Part shown: positions 13,897-25,612 of the stretch, piece after piece
Numbering within the stretch: position 1 is the first letter of the stretch
How the letters are laid out: each line of letters opens with the position of its first letter
Assembly (NCBI GenBank): GCA_032716605.1
Contig: CM064572.1
Span: 38,510,915-38,574,914, forward strand
From: Paralithodes platypus
Lineage: Eukaryota; Arthropoda; Malacostraca; Decapoda; Lithodidae
Length of the DNA: 64,000 bases
Reading direction: 5' to 3'
Position numbers and translations under genes: made by a program
The notes under the pieces: generated by a model
Seen by the model: only the letters and a program-made list of their open reading frames with translations
Told to the model about the DNA's origin: nothing
Database searches by the model: none

Positions 13897-14685
13897 ATGG
13901 CAGCCATTAGGTCTCTTGATATTCCGGTATTTAAACCCGAGGATTACGACATCTACACGTACCTGGAAATAGTCAAACCGGTCCTAGACATTATGTTTGG
14001 GAACGAAGACGCTTCCAAGATACACACAATTGTGGTTAAGCTTGGTAAATATGCAACAAAGGTGTCAGGATACGTGCATGACAACATGCCTGGGTTATCC
14101 TGGGCACAATTCGAGGTTTATGTCCGGACAGCCATCAATTCATGATTAGGTCAAAAGATTTCAGATAAAAAATTCCATGAGGTAACATACTCAGGGGATT
14201 TGGATGGAACAGTAGAAAAGTTGCACCAGATCGCTTTGACAGCCTTCCCGGACGAAACCACCGCCCAGAGGAAGAAAACCATATTCAAAGCATTGGTCAG
14301 AATATTGCCTGATCCCGTGGCTGACCATTTCTCAATCGTGGAACCCACAAATTATTACGCGGATCTGCCTGTAATCCGAAGAATAATGGCGTTACGAACA
14401 TCCAGGGAACAAGCCACCACCAACAATATACCTGTGATCAGTAAAGTCACCACCCACCCCACTTCCGGTACAGCTTCCAACAGTCGCCCTATAGCTCCTA
14501 GGGCAGCTGACAAGGCTGAGGAGTGGGCAAGAATCCATCCTGCAGACTGGAAACCCTGCACCGGATCTTGCATGCTGTGGTCACTCAAAAGTTCACTCAG
14601 CGAACTGACCAGGAAAAGGACCAGGACTCCAAGTTGGTGGGCACAGATCCCTTGGATTAAGCCGCGTCAGATTTCCACCACTTGA
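13897..14685 (+). pseudogene. Element A Gag-like ORF, one stop
   Basis: This is a capsid-like (Gag) reading frame beginning MAAIRSLDIPVFKPED and placed just after the primer-binding site, as in LTR retrotransposons. A TGA at 14143-14145 interrupts it, and the same frame continues from about 14146 to 14685 (FPDETTAQRKK, LVRILPDPVADHF). No zinc knuckle is visible at its C-terminus, and the frame decays near 14550. The Gag assignment rests mainly on position ahead of the protease and on a helical, charged composition, so it is an inference. Confidence 0.6.
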
Positions 14686-14835
14686 AGATGGAACTGCTGG
14701 GATTGACGAAGGAGACATGGAAGGAGAACTTGACAAATATCAACCAGAAACTTTAAAACCAGAGCCACTGAATTTTTAGGCGCCCCCTCCCCCCCCCCCA
14801 AACAAATCGTCGTGACTATGGCGGGGGCTCATGAT

Positions 14836-15240
14836 AAAACACCGGATAATTGTCTGCCATTGTACAGAAAAATCACCCTGAATGGGGTGGAAGTTCGACT
14901 TCTCCTAGATACGGGGGCTTCCCGTTCTTGCCTGTTCCTTCCAATCTATCGAAAACACAAAGATGTTTTTTACCAATGAAGACCTCCCCCATTATGCTCG
15001 TAAGTGCGAATGACCAAGTTATTCCAAATCTTGGTCAAACTCTTCCACTATACGTGAATACCCCTCTTCCAAATCACGGAGTGAATCATTCTTTTGTGAT
15101 TTACGATTCAGAAGAGACTAAATACGATGGTTATTTAGGTCTCGAACTTCTGATAGCTTTGGGTGCCTCAATAAATTGTAGGAACCGAACTTTAACCTTT
15201 GATAATCATTTACAAATCAAACCAAAACCACAAACCTCCC
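14836..15240 (+). pseudogene. Element A aspartic protease, frameshifted
   Basis: This is a retroviral-type aspartic protease remnant. The active-site motif LLLDTGAS lies near 14900-14925 in one frame, which stops shortly afterwards. A second frame continues with VIYDSEETKYDGYLGLELL (about 15095-15150), which matches the family's C-terminal Gly-Leu loop. Such proteases cut the Gag-Pol polyprotein. The frame change between the two halves makes it non-functional as read. It lies between Gag and the integrase remnant, the usual Gypsy position. Confidence 0.75.
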
Positions 15241-15599
15241 TTGCCTATATCAAGCAGTTAAAATCAGAACCTTTGCCTATCTCTCTTCCCGTCACTGCTG
15301 CAATCCAAAGTAATAAACAAACCCTCCCACTTTCCCCTCATGTCATCTCTCAAGTCCCTCCACATCATGAAAATTGGGTGCCCTTAGGCCCCACAGTCAA
15401 AGGAGATGTCCTGTTGACCCCACCCCTCCAAGACCCTGTCAATGGGGTATGCCTAACCTCTCATAGCCTGCTACCACATCAATCAAATTACATCAAGTCG
15501 CCACACCCTATACTGGCCATATATCATCATGACTCGTTGGACAACAGTCAACAACCTCTTCTACAAACATTCCAAAGACAAGAGAAACCGGACTGGATG

Positions 15600-16090
15600 T
15601 CACGGAATATATTCAGCCAATTGACTAGACGAGATGATAATTTGTTCACCAGGGGAGGGAAAATTGTCATCACTCCACAAGCTGCATTATCAACCATGCA
15701 GTCGATCCATATGGAAAATGGGATCACTCTGGCTCAACAGAAACTCATCACCACATTCCAACAGGTTTATTGGACACCATCACCCTATGTCACTGCCAAA
15801 CGCATCACAGTCTTGCAAAGCGTGTGCGTTAAGGAATGCCCTCCATCAAATCCAAAATATCCAAGACCTTCAACCTGAGGAAACCCCCAACTCCAGCCCA
15901 CACTATATTGGTGATCTAGTTATGATTGCACACTTAACAATTCCATCCAAAGTAAAACCCAGATTTAAAGGCCCGTTTGAGATTTTAGCTGTACCAAACT
16001 GTTACCAGGTTACCGTCAACTATTGTGGTGAGTCACGCACGTATCGTAACAGGCAAATACGTAGATTTCAGCCTATTAATGAGAACAATG
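15600..16090 (+). pseudogene. Element A integrase remnant, core missing
   Basis: The region 15620-15850 resembles the His/Cys zinc domain at the start of an LTR integrase (SIHMENGITLAQQK, FQQVYW, then CVKEC). From about 15900, in another frame, comes an integrase C-terminal domain (GDLVMIAHL, KVKPRFKGPFEIL). The DDE catalytic core, the reverse transcriptase and RNase H are all absent between the protease and this point. Element A is therefore an internally deleted, non-autonomous copy. The zinc-domain call is tentative and the C-terminal call is firmer. Confidence 0.6.
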
Positions 16091-17520
16091 TGATGCTTGC
16101 TGATCCCAATCAGAATGACATTTTGCCTGCAACTAATAATCACAATTTAGGATCCACAGAACCCACCATCCCTGAGCTTCCTCTACCTGTCACCCCTTTA
16201 CGCCGCCAAAGGCCTCCTCTTGATGTAAACATTCTACCTCATGCTCCCACACCTGTACCTCCAGCACGCCCACCCCCTCTGGTGTACACACCTGTTCCAG
16301 CGTTACCTACACACACTGTTTATGTCCCTCCCACCCTTCCCTCTCAAACTTGTCAACCCTCTATAGCTGTTCCTATCCAAGCTTCTCCATCTGTTAGTTT
16401 ACCTACTTATGCAAAATCTTCTAACACCCAACCTACAACCCCTGCAATTGCTAATATTCCTACCCTAGTCCCTTCATCTATCACTTCCTCTCCTCAACCT
16501 ACCTCTTCACTTCCACATCCGTTACCTGTCCCTCTTGCCTCACGTCTCTCTCATCCCCAGGCTTATGCTTCCAAACTCAATTCTCCAGCTCTTTCTGTCT
16601 CTCATCTACCAACTAGACCTGTTGCACACCCTCTCCCTATATTAAACAGAAGAAGTCCCCTACCTCCTAGTAGCACACATTCTTCTCCTCTAATTCGGCC
16701 AACCCCCTACAAAGTAAATAGGCCACCTCTATCATCTAGCTCAGCTTCCTCCCCCTCCCCATTATCACGTGTCTCCAAACCCTCTCTAATACCTATTCGG
16801 TCTAACCCCACATGTACAAGACCTGGTCGTCGTATGATGCCCTCTCAACGGCGGGACCACCCTCAGCCTACCTTGCCAGCTACACTCCGGACCACCCCTG
16901 TTAGTGCAAGGTCAACTCTACCTGGTACTACCACCCCAGCTCTCATCACTACACCTTCACCGACAACAAGAAGCAGACTAGCTACAACCACCTCTCCTAT
17001 TACAGTGCCTCCTACAGCAACCCAGCCGGCAATGAAAATTAATAATGTCACCTTCCTCAAAAATGCTGTCCCTACGGCCATAAAATCTCCAAGTCAGCCA
17101 ATCAACATGGCCAGATATGCTAAGGACGACTGGCAAATAAATATTAGCATGGACACCCTATCCAAGGCGGGTGTCCCTACCACACTTTGGCTGCTCACTC
17201 TCCAAAGTTTAACACCTGTCATCAACTCACCCACCACCAAATCCTATATTATTAAATCGCTGGGTCGCGACTTTTTCTACGAGGAATGTGGTGAAATGAC
17301 GGGTCTGAAGACAAGCCATCCAACAAACAGTTGCAGAATAGCCAGTCTGCAGCTCCAAGACCCTATAAAGACAAGAGAGCAACAGGAGAAGACAAGAGAA
17401 ATACAAGAGCCACCCCTGTTTTCCCATGCTCTGGCCAAACCACAAATACCAAAGCGACCCCTGTTTCCCCATTTTCTACGACAACAGCCACAGGTATGGG
17501 AAGTTCTCCCAACTAAATAG
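16091..17520 (+). CDS. Element A Pro/Ser/Thr-rich C-terminal region
   Basis: This is the open continuation of the integrase C-terminal frame to the stop at 17518-17520. About residues 190-480 of the 15634-17520 frame are dominated by Pro, Ser and Thr with no recognisable fold. The last 130 residues are less biased (WLLTLQSLTPVINSPTTKSY) and then become Lys/Gln-rich. It could be a long Pol tail or a separate third product of the element, and the function is not recognised. Its final segment is the part also present at 9380-9560. Confidence 0.5.
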
Positions 17521-19198
17521 CCACCTGCTCGGGTGATACCCCCCAGCCCTCATAGCCAACCACAACACAGCATTTCCTCAGCCCCCGGATCTTGCTTATA
17601 GTGAAGAGATGTTTATGCAAATAAAACATCAACGGCCCGAAGTCTACAGATACAAATGGATGTAGACAGGAGGACACATGATGATGGACTGGGAGATATC
17701 ATAGATCTCTACCAAGAACTATTAAGCGAGCTATAACAATGTTTGTTTAGGAATGTAGCTCATGGACAAGTCCGTACACATCCCATTTCTCCATTATTAG
17801 ACTAAATAACTAACACTTAAGTAATTAATAAACTACCTAGTATATATGTATCAATGTAAACAGCCACTATGTATACCTACGATAAGTAATTACCTCACAA
17901 CTTCATCACAACCATTTCCCTATATCCCTCTGATTTTGAAAACCTGCAAACGGGAGTCAAGGAAAATGCCGCTCATTATATCAAGTAAATTGTGGAAAAG
18001 TATGCAAACCTCACTGCGGTACTACCCTAAACCTGAATAAGGAGAAGAGTAGCGAATCACAGTTGTGGCTTGTACCAGCCTGCCCCTGCCCTGCCCGGAG
18101 AGTGTGCTATCCTGAAGTGCCCCCCTGAAGTCCTGCCTGAGTGACGCCCCATATTCCTGAAGCCTGGAACCTGAAGTCCTGCTCAAGTGGCGCCCTCTAC
18201 CCCTGACGTGTGGCTCCACGAACCTACGATCCACGTCGGCCAGACACCTACTCTCTCTGCCCTCCAAAACTTACCCTAAGTGTCCCTGTGTATCTTAACT
18301 GTGTTATTGTTGTTGAGGTATAGGTTAAAATGTGTGAATCGTGTTGTGTTAATTAATTCTGAGATCTGTGTCCAAGATCCTTAATTACGTACTGTGTTAA
18401 TCCTTCTGAATTCTTATATAACAACTTAATTAAGGTCTGTGTCCAAGACCTAGTGTTCATAATTAATTTATCTTCTCCATAACGTCCTATGCATACGTAA
18501 GATGTATTTGTGTAAATTAATTCACATTGCCACACATTCACAGATTTTCCTAATATATGTATTCTGTTGTGTATTTTGCAAGTTAAGGTCGAAGTGTATT
18601 TCGTGTATAATTCCTCTTCTTAATTCGTCACTGATTACCTAGAACCTACGCTCATTTTCATAATTAATTTACCTCAGTATCCTCGTTGAGAAGCATTGCT
18701 AATCTATCAACATATTTGCTTCCTGAGTTCCCCAATTTATATTCCTTTGATTAACTGCCTATGTAATTATTTTATGAATTAGTATTTATGTTCATTTGAT
18801 TACTGATGTAAGTAATTCTGATTCTTCATGCTTAGGAATTCCAGCATTGCATAGATTCTGTTACTTAATTCCACATCACTTACCATACACCTATTATTCT
18901 TGTGTATGTTCATTAAAAGGCTCTTGTTAACTCGTTCAGACCTCTTAAGAATACTGAAAGAAGTATTTCTTTAGCATAACCTCGTCGTATGCACCCAAGT
19001 TCTTTTGTAAATTAATACTCTGTTAATTCTCCTTGGACGCTAATAATTACAAGTGTTTCCAGAGCATTCGTTGACTAACTTCGTTTAGTTAATTATAATT
19101 TGTTCTCCAGTGTAATTAAATAGATTTATTCTATAGTTCATTCACAATTATACGCAAACTTTACATCTGAATTCCTCGGCACATTTCGTTATTCTTAC

Positions 19199-21271
19199 TG
19201 TGACGCCTGCAGCTTAGCAGAACGCCACGTGGGCTCAGCCGCTCGCTAGGCCACTCGCTAACACTCGCCAGGGCAATGAATTTGGCTACAGTCTATCTAC
19301 AATGTTGTACTTTCTTTCTTGTGAATCGTCATGTCAGAGGCAGTACAGAAGTGGTCTTTATTTTCGCCTGTGACAATGCATTATATTTCATATCATCAGT
19401 TATAAGTTTAATGTATAAGACTGACTGATAGAGAGTGTGAGTGAGTAAGTGCAGGAGGCAGAGGGTAGAACGCGTAGCGTTACACGTTGTCTCGGTGACG
19501 TCATGCCACGGCCGGGCCCTCTGAGTGGCTGGCCGCCTTACCACCCTCCTGCCGCGTCAGGAAGTGGTCCCCCCGCATTCCCTGCTGCCTTTGTGCCTTC
19601 CTTGCTCAGAGCTTGCCTGACCAGCATACCCTTCACACCTCCCTTGCCACCTGTCCCCGACTTCTACCTATAGAACACTTTCTCTCAACTTCTTACCTCT
19701 CATTCTTCCAATCTATTTAACATCATAACTCCCCTTTGGTTCTGCACGATTTCATACATCGGCCATCGTATTATATGCTGAAGCTCTCAGATATTCCATG
19801 TTTAGTTAGACATTTTGGAGGGGTTAACATTTTGTCTGTAGAGGTTCGACACACTCACGGTGTCTCCCTACCTATTTCTTGGTTGTCTGCTGGGCTATTT
19901 AATGCTAGACTGGGGTAAGGCTACTGATGTTGTGATTTCCGATGTGTACCAGGTTTTGTTGAACTTGTACAATCGCAACGGATACGTGGGAAGCCTAGGT
20001 AGTCTTTCTGACTGTGTACCTTGTGAGTTTAGCACTGTGTTGCGAGTGAGGGCTTTTGCCTCTGCCACCCAACACTGTGCTAACTCGTTTTGCTTTGACT
20101 TTGAGAGGGTCGCCAGGAGAGAACCAGATACTAGCGATCTGGATCTCTCAAGAGAGCACCCCGTCATTTAACGTACTTTGGCCGTACAGTCTAAACTCCC
20201 TCAGACATATATGACGCGATCGCGTCATATGGGAGAGTGAACCAAAAACTCATATGACGCGATCGCGTGATATGGACTTATCTCTATACCTCTCCAATAA
20301 GTTTATGACGCGATTTTGCGTCATATGAGCTCAGTAAGTCCGATAAGTTACCATACGATAAAACCGTTGGTGGCAACCTCATTCACCTCCGATAATTCTA
20401 ATGGCCGCAGTGTTGTTGTGAGTGTAGTGCGGGGCAGTGGCAATGATCCCGGGGCTCCCGCCTCCTCGGACTTATTGGAACATAATATGTCGGAGGGAGT
20501 TAAGGACCTCGCTAGGCTACGAGCCGCTTGCTCAGCCATTGTTTCCTAGCCTACGACATCCCAGCTAGACTTTATTCGCCTAGCAGACACCCGATTAGGA
20601 TTATAAACTCTTATGTTATGTATGCAGCATTTTTATTCACGTTGATTGTAAGCCTTAGTTGTTGTTGAGTTGCACAACCCGAGCAGGCTTTTGCGTTGCC
20701 TGAGGAAGTATTTCTTTTGTTGTTGGAGATAATACTATTGCGCATTTATCGTTATTCCCGTGCCAGTTAACACTGTATGTCCCTACACTTGTCATATCTT
20801 GTTCCTGCTTTATATAACAGTTCAAAATCCGATTCGATCATCTTAAGCAGCATCAGACTTTCTTCAGAAGATTCCTGTTCGATGCTTTAGGACTTTCATT
20901 CACTTTCTTTAATATAGGAGTGACAGTTTATTATTGTTTAGAGAAACTTTAATTATACCTTCTTCTTGTTTGCATTAAATCATTTCAGTGATTTAATTAA
21001 GCTCTCTATCTTTTTCCTTGTATACATTATTAACGTAATTGTATGTTGTTGTGATCAGGCTGTATCAGAGGTCATCAGCCTGTAGTAGTAGTGCATTTAT
21101 ACCGAGTTATAGGATACCACGCTATCGACGATTTAACTCTGGAGGGTATAGGTGTTTTTGTGTGCCAGCATTATAAGTTCGAGGGTTGGATCTAGTGTTA
21201 CCGTTGTGGCTGTGTGCCTTTCTAGTCCAATGATTAAGAGACCTTGTTTTATACGAGTCCCGGTCGTAACA
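19199..21271 (+). repeat. Element B 5' LTR
   Basis: TG...CA bounded. Apart from the 304-bp MITE at 20196-20499 it is nearly identical by eye to the 3' LTR at 28734-30510, which implies recent insertion. A primer-binding-like TGGCGGCCATG follows at 21274. Open frames inside (for example 19449-19673 and 19860-20171) recur in the 3' LTR only because the LTR is duplicated. Confidence 0.85.
20196..20499. mobile_element. 304-bp TTAA MITE with CG palindromes
   Basis: Its termini CTCCCTCAGACATAT and ATATGTCGGAGGGAG are 15-bp inverted repeats with one mismatch. TTAA is at 20500-20503. The left duplication reads TAAA, a one-base change. The 3' LTR of the same element has the uninterrupted TTAA, which proves insertion. 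Three palindromic copies of ATGACGCGATCGCGTCAT or close variants lie at about 20212-20229, 20254-20271 and 20305-20325. Confidence 0.88.
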
Positions 21272-21488
21272 AATGGCGGCCATGCTTAGGATTTTGTGAA
21301 CTTAGAGAAATATTGCAGGAGTGTTGTGGTCATTTGTTTTTTTGTTTAAAGGAATATAGTGGACACAGATTTTTTTTGGCAAGTAGTATAACACTTAAGA
21401 GTCTTCAAGCATTGTTGAGTCAATAGTGCTGCATGAGAGTTTAGGTACTCCTTTTTTTTATAAACGTTGAGAATTTTCGGTGGACAAT

Positions 21489-24277
21489 ATGTCGGACGAC
21501 GGATCAGTGTACAGTCAGGACACAGTACGGAAAGCAGGCTCTGAGGTGCAGCAGCGGGGTTTGTTAGAAGGCATTAGAGTTATAACTAGTGAGGAGGATG
21601 CAAAGAAGTTTCTGGAGATGCCTATTACTGTTGACCGGGTGTCGGGGATTGATCGGTATGGTCTCCAGTGTTTGGCCACGGTCATGGGTCATGTGGGCAC
21701 TAGCAGCATGACGAGAGGTGACCTGGTGGCCTGTGTGCTCGGCGGGGTGCATGGGGCTTCGGGTGGAGCGGGAGCTGGGGCACCTTCGGCCCAGCCCCCA
21801 TTCCACTCGACTCCTACCATGGCGCCCCCTCGGGCTCCGGAGCCGGGTACGTTCCCGCAGGCCGATAGTCACTGGCAGCGTGGTTTGCACTTGGGTGAGT
21901 CTCCAATTGTTGCATCTCCTCCTCAAGGTTTAACTGCAGATATGCTCTTCCAGCTTGAGATGGCTAAGCAACGGCGGAAGTTTGAAATGGCTAAGATTCA
22001 GGCTGAGGAGAGAAAGGCCGTACGGGAGGCTGAGCTTCGGGTTGAGGCTACGAAGTACTGTGCAGACATAGATCTTGAGAAGTCTCGGGTGGAGTCAACA
22101 GGGCAGCGTCTCGGTTCTGGGAATCGAGGTCTTGATCAGTCTTTATCGCACCTTCTTAAGTTAGTCCCTGTATTTGACGAGTCGGGTGTCACCGATTTTT
22201 TCATGCGTTTTGAGAAGAAGTGCCGGGAGCACCAATGGCCCGAGGTTAAGTGGGCAGCCCTTGTTTCCTCTAGGTTGGTTGGCAAAGGACTCAAGGCATA
22301 TGATGCGTTGCCCTTGGAGTCTTGCATCGATTATGAGGTATTGAAGGAGGCTGTCCTGCAGGCATATGAGTTACAACCAGAGACGTACAGATTGAAGTTC
22401 CGGGGTGTAACGAAGAGTCGTGAGTGCACCTTTCTTGAGAATGCCCGGGATCTGTCCTATGCATTTAGAAACTGGCTGCGTTCTGAGAAGGCATCGACGT
22501 TTGAGGAGTTGAAACAGCTGATGCTTCTAGAACAATTTTTCAAGTGTACGGGCGGCGATCTGACGTTGAATCTTAAAGAAAAAAAACCCGAAACTCTTCA
22601 GGAGGCAGCTGAGATGGCTGACCTTCGGTTATCTTTGATTCGTGGGTGCGGTTCTGCACAGAGAAGTGATGCAGGCAATAAGGAGCGTAACCCTCCCCCT
22701 CCCCGAAACACTGATACACATAATTACACTAAGAACAAGAGCAACGACACCAAAACTGACCATAAACCTAGTACCGTCCCGTTTAGAAAGGATCCGGGTC
22801 CTTCCTCACCTCAGGGGAAGCCCAAGGGAAACCTAGAGTGCTTCCATTGTCATAAGGAGGGGCATTTTGCAAGAGCCTGTCCAAGCAAGCTACCTAATGC
22901 AGTTGTGTCTTTGGCTCGCAACATTGGGGTGTCCCCAAAGTCATCTGAGTTTGCCCGGGGTATAACGTCAGAGGCTGGGACACAGCCAGTGGAGAAGAAT
23001 CCGGAAGGCTCGAACCCTGTCCGCGATGTCTTTTGTGACCATCGAGGGCGTGGCTGCGTGAAGTGGGCTGGTAAGAAGCATGGAGTTGAGCTGGTGCGAG
23101 ACACGGGTGCCTCTCAGACTTTGTTGAAGAACTTTACTGGTAGACCAATAAACGCAGCACGGGTGGTTGTGGTGCAAGGTATCAATGCTATCAGGTCATA
23201 CCCGTTGGTTAGGATGGAACTGGAGGTAGATGGGGTGACACGAGAGTTGGATGTTGGAATTGTGGAGAACTTGCCTGTTGGGGGCGTCGACCTCCTTCTC
23301 GGCAACGACTTTGCGGTGCCTACTTCTGAGGTTTCACCCTTAGTAGTTGCCGAGAAGCCGGCCGACGTGAGTAGGGAGGAACAGGAGTGGGTAGAGAAGT
23401 GTCATGTACAACCTATGGCTTGTGTTGTTACAAGATCTCTTGCATCCAAAGTGTCACAGCCTATTCCTCAGTCTTCTGATCAACGGAGGAACGGTTGGAA
23501 GAAGACGGCTAATGTTGGTAAAAGTTTGGAGAGTTTAGTAACAGCAGCTCTTCTTGGCGACTCAGTATTGGCACCATTGTTGGAGTCTGGAGAAGCCCCA
23601 GGACCTGTCACAGCATGTGAGGAGGTAGGGCAGGAAGAGACTCCGAGGCAGCAACGTTACGCACAGAGAGAAAAAAGGGTTGCTCAGTTTGATATTGGGG
23701 GAGGACATGGGTTGCTTCGGAAGCATCTAGACAGGTTGGCTCCCTCGGATATTAGTAAACTGCAGTTGGAGGATCCGGAAGTTCAGAAGTGTGGTAATAG
23801 TGCTGTCGAGCTCGAAGAGGACGGGGATGCAAAGCCAGGTGATTGTTTTTATATTGAGGGAATATTGTATCGGCGATTTCAAGACCCGAAGAGAAGTTGG
23901 GAGGGCGGATCAGGAGTGGTAGACCAGCTGGTTGTGCCGAGGGCGTGCAGGGATAGCCTACTAAGGTTGGCCCACAATGTGCCGTTGGCAGGACACTTGG
24001 GAGTACGCAAGACGGTAGCGGCTTTGGTTAAGTTGTTTTGGTGGCCAGGTTTAAAAGCACAGGTTGTGTCATGGGTGGCAATGTGCAGTACCTGCCAGAA
24101 AGTAGGGAAACCGAACCAATGCATCCCAAAGGCTCCGTTACAACCTATTCCTGTCATGGGGCCCCCCTTCAGTAAGGTAGTTATAGACATGGTTGGTCCC
24201 CGCTCTCCTACTAGTGCCGGTAATAAATTTCTCCTGACGATAATTGATGTAGCAACCCGTTATCCTGATGAGGAATG
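21489..24277 (+). pseudogene. Element B Gag-protease-integrase (first part)
   Basis: A long frame starting at the ATG at 21489 (MSDDGSVYSQD). The Gag part has a charged coiled-coil-like segment (about 21950-22090), a capsid-like region (about 22140-22640) and a CCHC zinc knuckle, CFHCHKEGHFARAC, at about 22839-22880. The protease motif VRDTGASQTLL lies near 23095-23130, with the second GVDLLLGNDF element near 23285-23315. The integrase zinc domain has HNVPLAGH (about 23970) and CSTC (about 24085), and the core's first Asp is in VVIDMVGP (about 24178-24200). The frame then ends at a tandem 7-bp duplication, GAGGAAT at 24271-24277 and again at 24278-24284. Gag, protease and integrase are fused in one frame. 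Confidence 0.88.
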
Positions 24278-24284
24278 AGGAATC

Positions 24285-25581
24285 CATGAGGAATGGCATG
24301 GCAAAGACGGTGGTTAGGAACTTGCTTTTGTACTTTTCCCGGTATGGTTATCCGCAGGAAATACAGTCTGACCAGGGGTCTAACTTTACCTCGAACATAT
24401 TTACACAGACAATGCAGCAACACGGGATCACTACTGTAGTGTCGTCGGCTTATCACCCTGAGAGCCAAGGGGTGTTAGAGAGGTGGCATTCGACCTTAAA
24501 GAGTATGCTCCGTTGTTATTGTCTGGAGAATGGTAAGAACTGGGACCTGGATTTGCCTTACGTATTGTTCGCTGCGAGAGAGGTACCTGGTGAAAGCCTC
24601 GGGTTTAGTCCAAATGAGCTTGTTTTTGGTCATCGCATCAGAGGCCCTCTCAACATGGTTAAGGAGATCTGGGAGGGTACTACTAAGCCGTGTTCGTTAT
24701 TAAAATATGTCCTCGAGAGCAGAGAACGGATGTTGAAGAGCTTGGAGTTGGCTGGTCGAAATCTGGTGGGATCCCAGGCCCTGATGAAGGACAGGTACGA
24801 TCAGAAGGTGAAACTCCGGGAGTTTCAGGTGGTTCAGGAGGTGTTGATCTTGCTACCTTTGGTGGGTCATCCCTTATCTGCTAAGTATACTGGTCCTTAT
24901 AGGGTGGTGGAGAAGATCTCAGATCTTGATTACCTGGTGGCCACTCCAGACAGGAGGAAGAGTTATCAGTTATGCCACATAAATCTGATGAAGGAGTATG
25001 TGAGGCGCCCCCGTGAGCCTCTCACTGTCCCGGTGATGACTTGCAGCGGTCAAGGTGGAGAAGGAGGAAGGGACAGTCATGCTCAGGTGGAGGATAACTG
25101 GGATTGTCATGTCTCCGCAGACCAGTGGGCGCGGAACTCGAGACAGGTGGCTCACGAGGCTCTAGAGCACCTGCCTGAGCAACAGCGTGTAGCCGTGCAG
25201 CACCTATTCGGTTCATACCCTACTGTGTTTGCGGAGCACCCAGGCCTCACAACTCATGCGGTGCATGATGTGGATGTAGGAGATCACCCACCCTTTAAAT
25301 CAGTGCCATACCGAGCCCCTCCTATTAAACTCCCAGCACTCAGGGACGAGTTAGCGTATATGTTGGATCGGGGCCTGATAGAAAAGGGTGCAGTTAGGTG
25401 GACATCTCCCGTCACTCTGCAGCCCAAGCCTGATGGGAAAGTTCGTTTTTGTGTTGATTTCCGGCGGTTAAACGGTTTAACCCCCACCAATGCTTACCCC
25501 CTTCCTCGTGTGGATGACAGTGTCGACAAGATCGGAAAGGCACAGTATTTGACCAAGGTAGACCTAGTGAAAGGTTACTGA
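24285..25581 (+). pseudogene. Element B integrase core/C-term and RT start
   Basis: This is the continuation after the frameshift. It holds the second integrase Asp (SDQGSNF, about 24367-24390), the Glu region (YHPESQGVLERWH, about 24452-24490) and an SH3-like integrase C-terminus (YTGPYRVVEKI, about 24885-24920). The same frame then runs into a Gypsy RT N-terminus: SPVTLQPKPDGKVRFCVDF at about 25405-25460 and YLTKVDLVKGY at about 25547-25578. This directly shows integrase upstream of RT in one polyprotein frame. A TGA at 25579-25581 replaces the usual Trp, and about 30 bp further on the RT is interrupted by a solo LTR. It is non-functional as read. Confidence 0.88.
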
Positions 25582-25612
25582 CAAGTGCCGCTGTCGGAGC
25601 GAGCGAAGGAGG

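Noticed and set aside
19449..20171. Small proteins encoded in element B's 5' LTR and repeated at 28990-29703
   Set aside because: They recur only because the LTR is duplicated, both strands are open to a similar extent, and no domain is visible.
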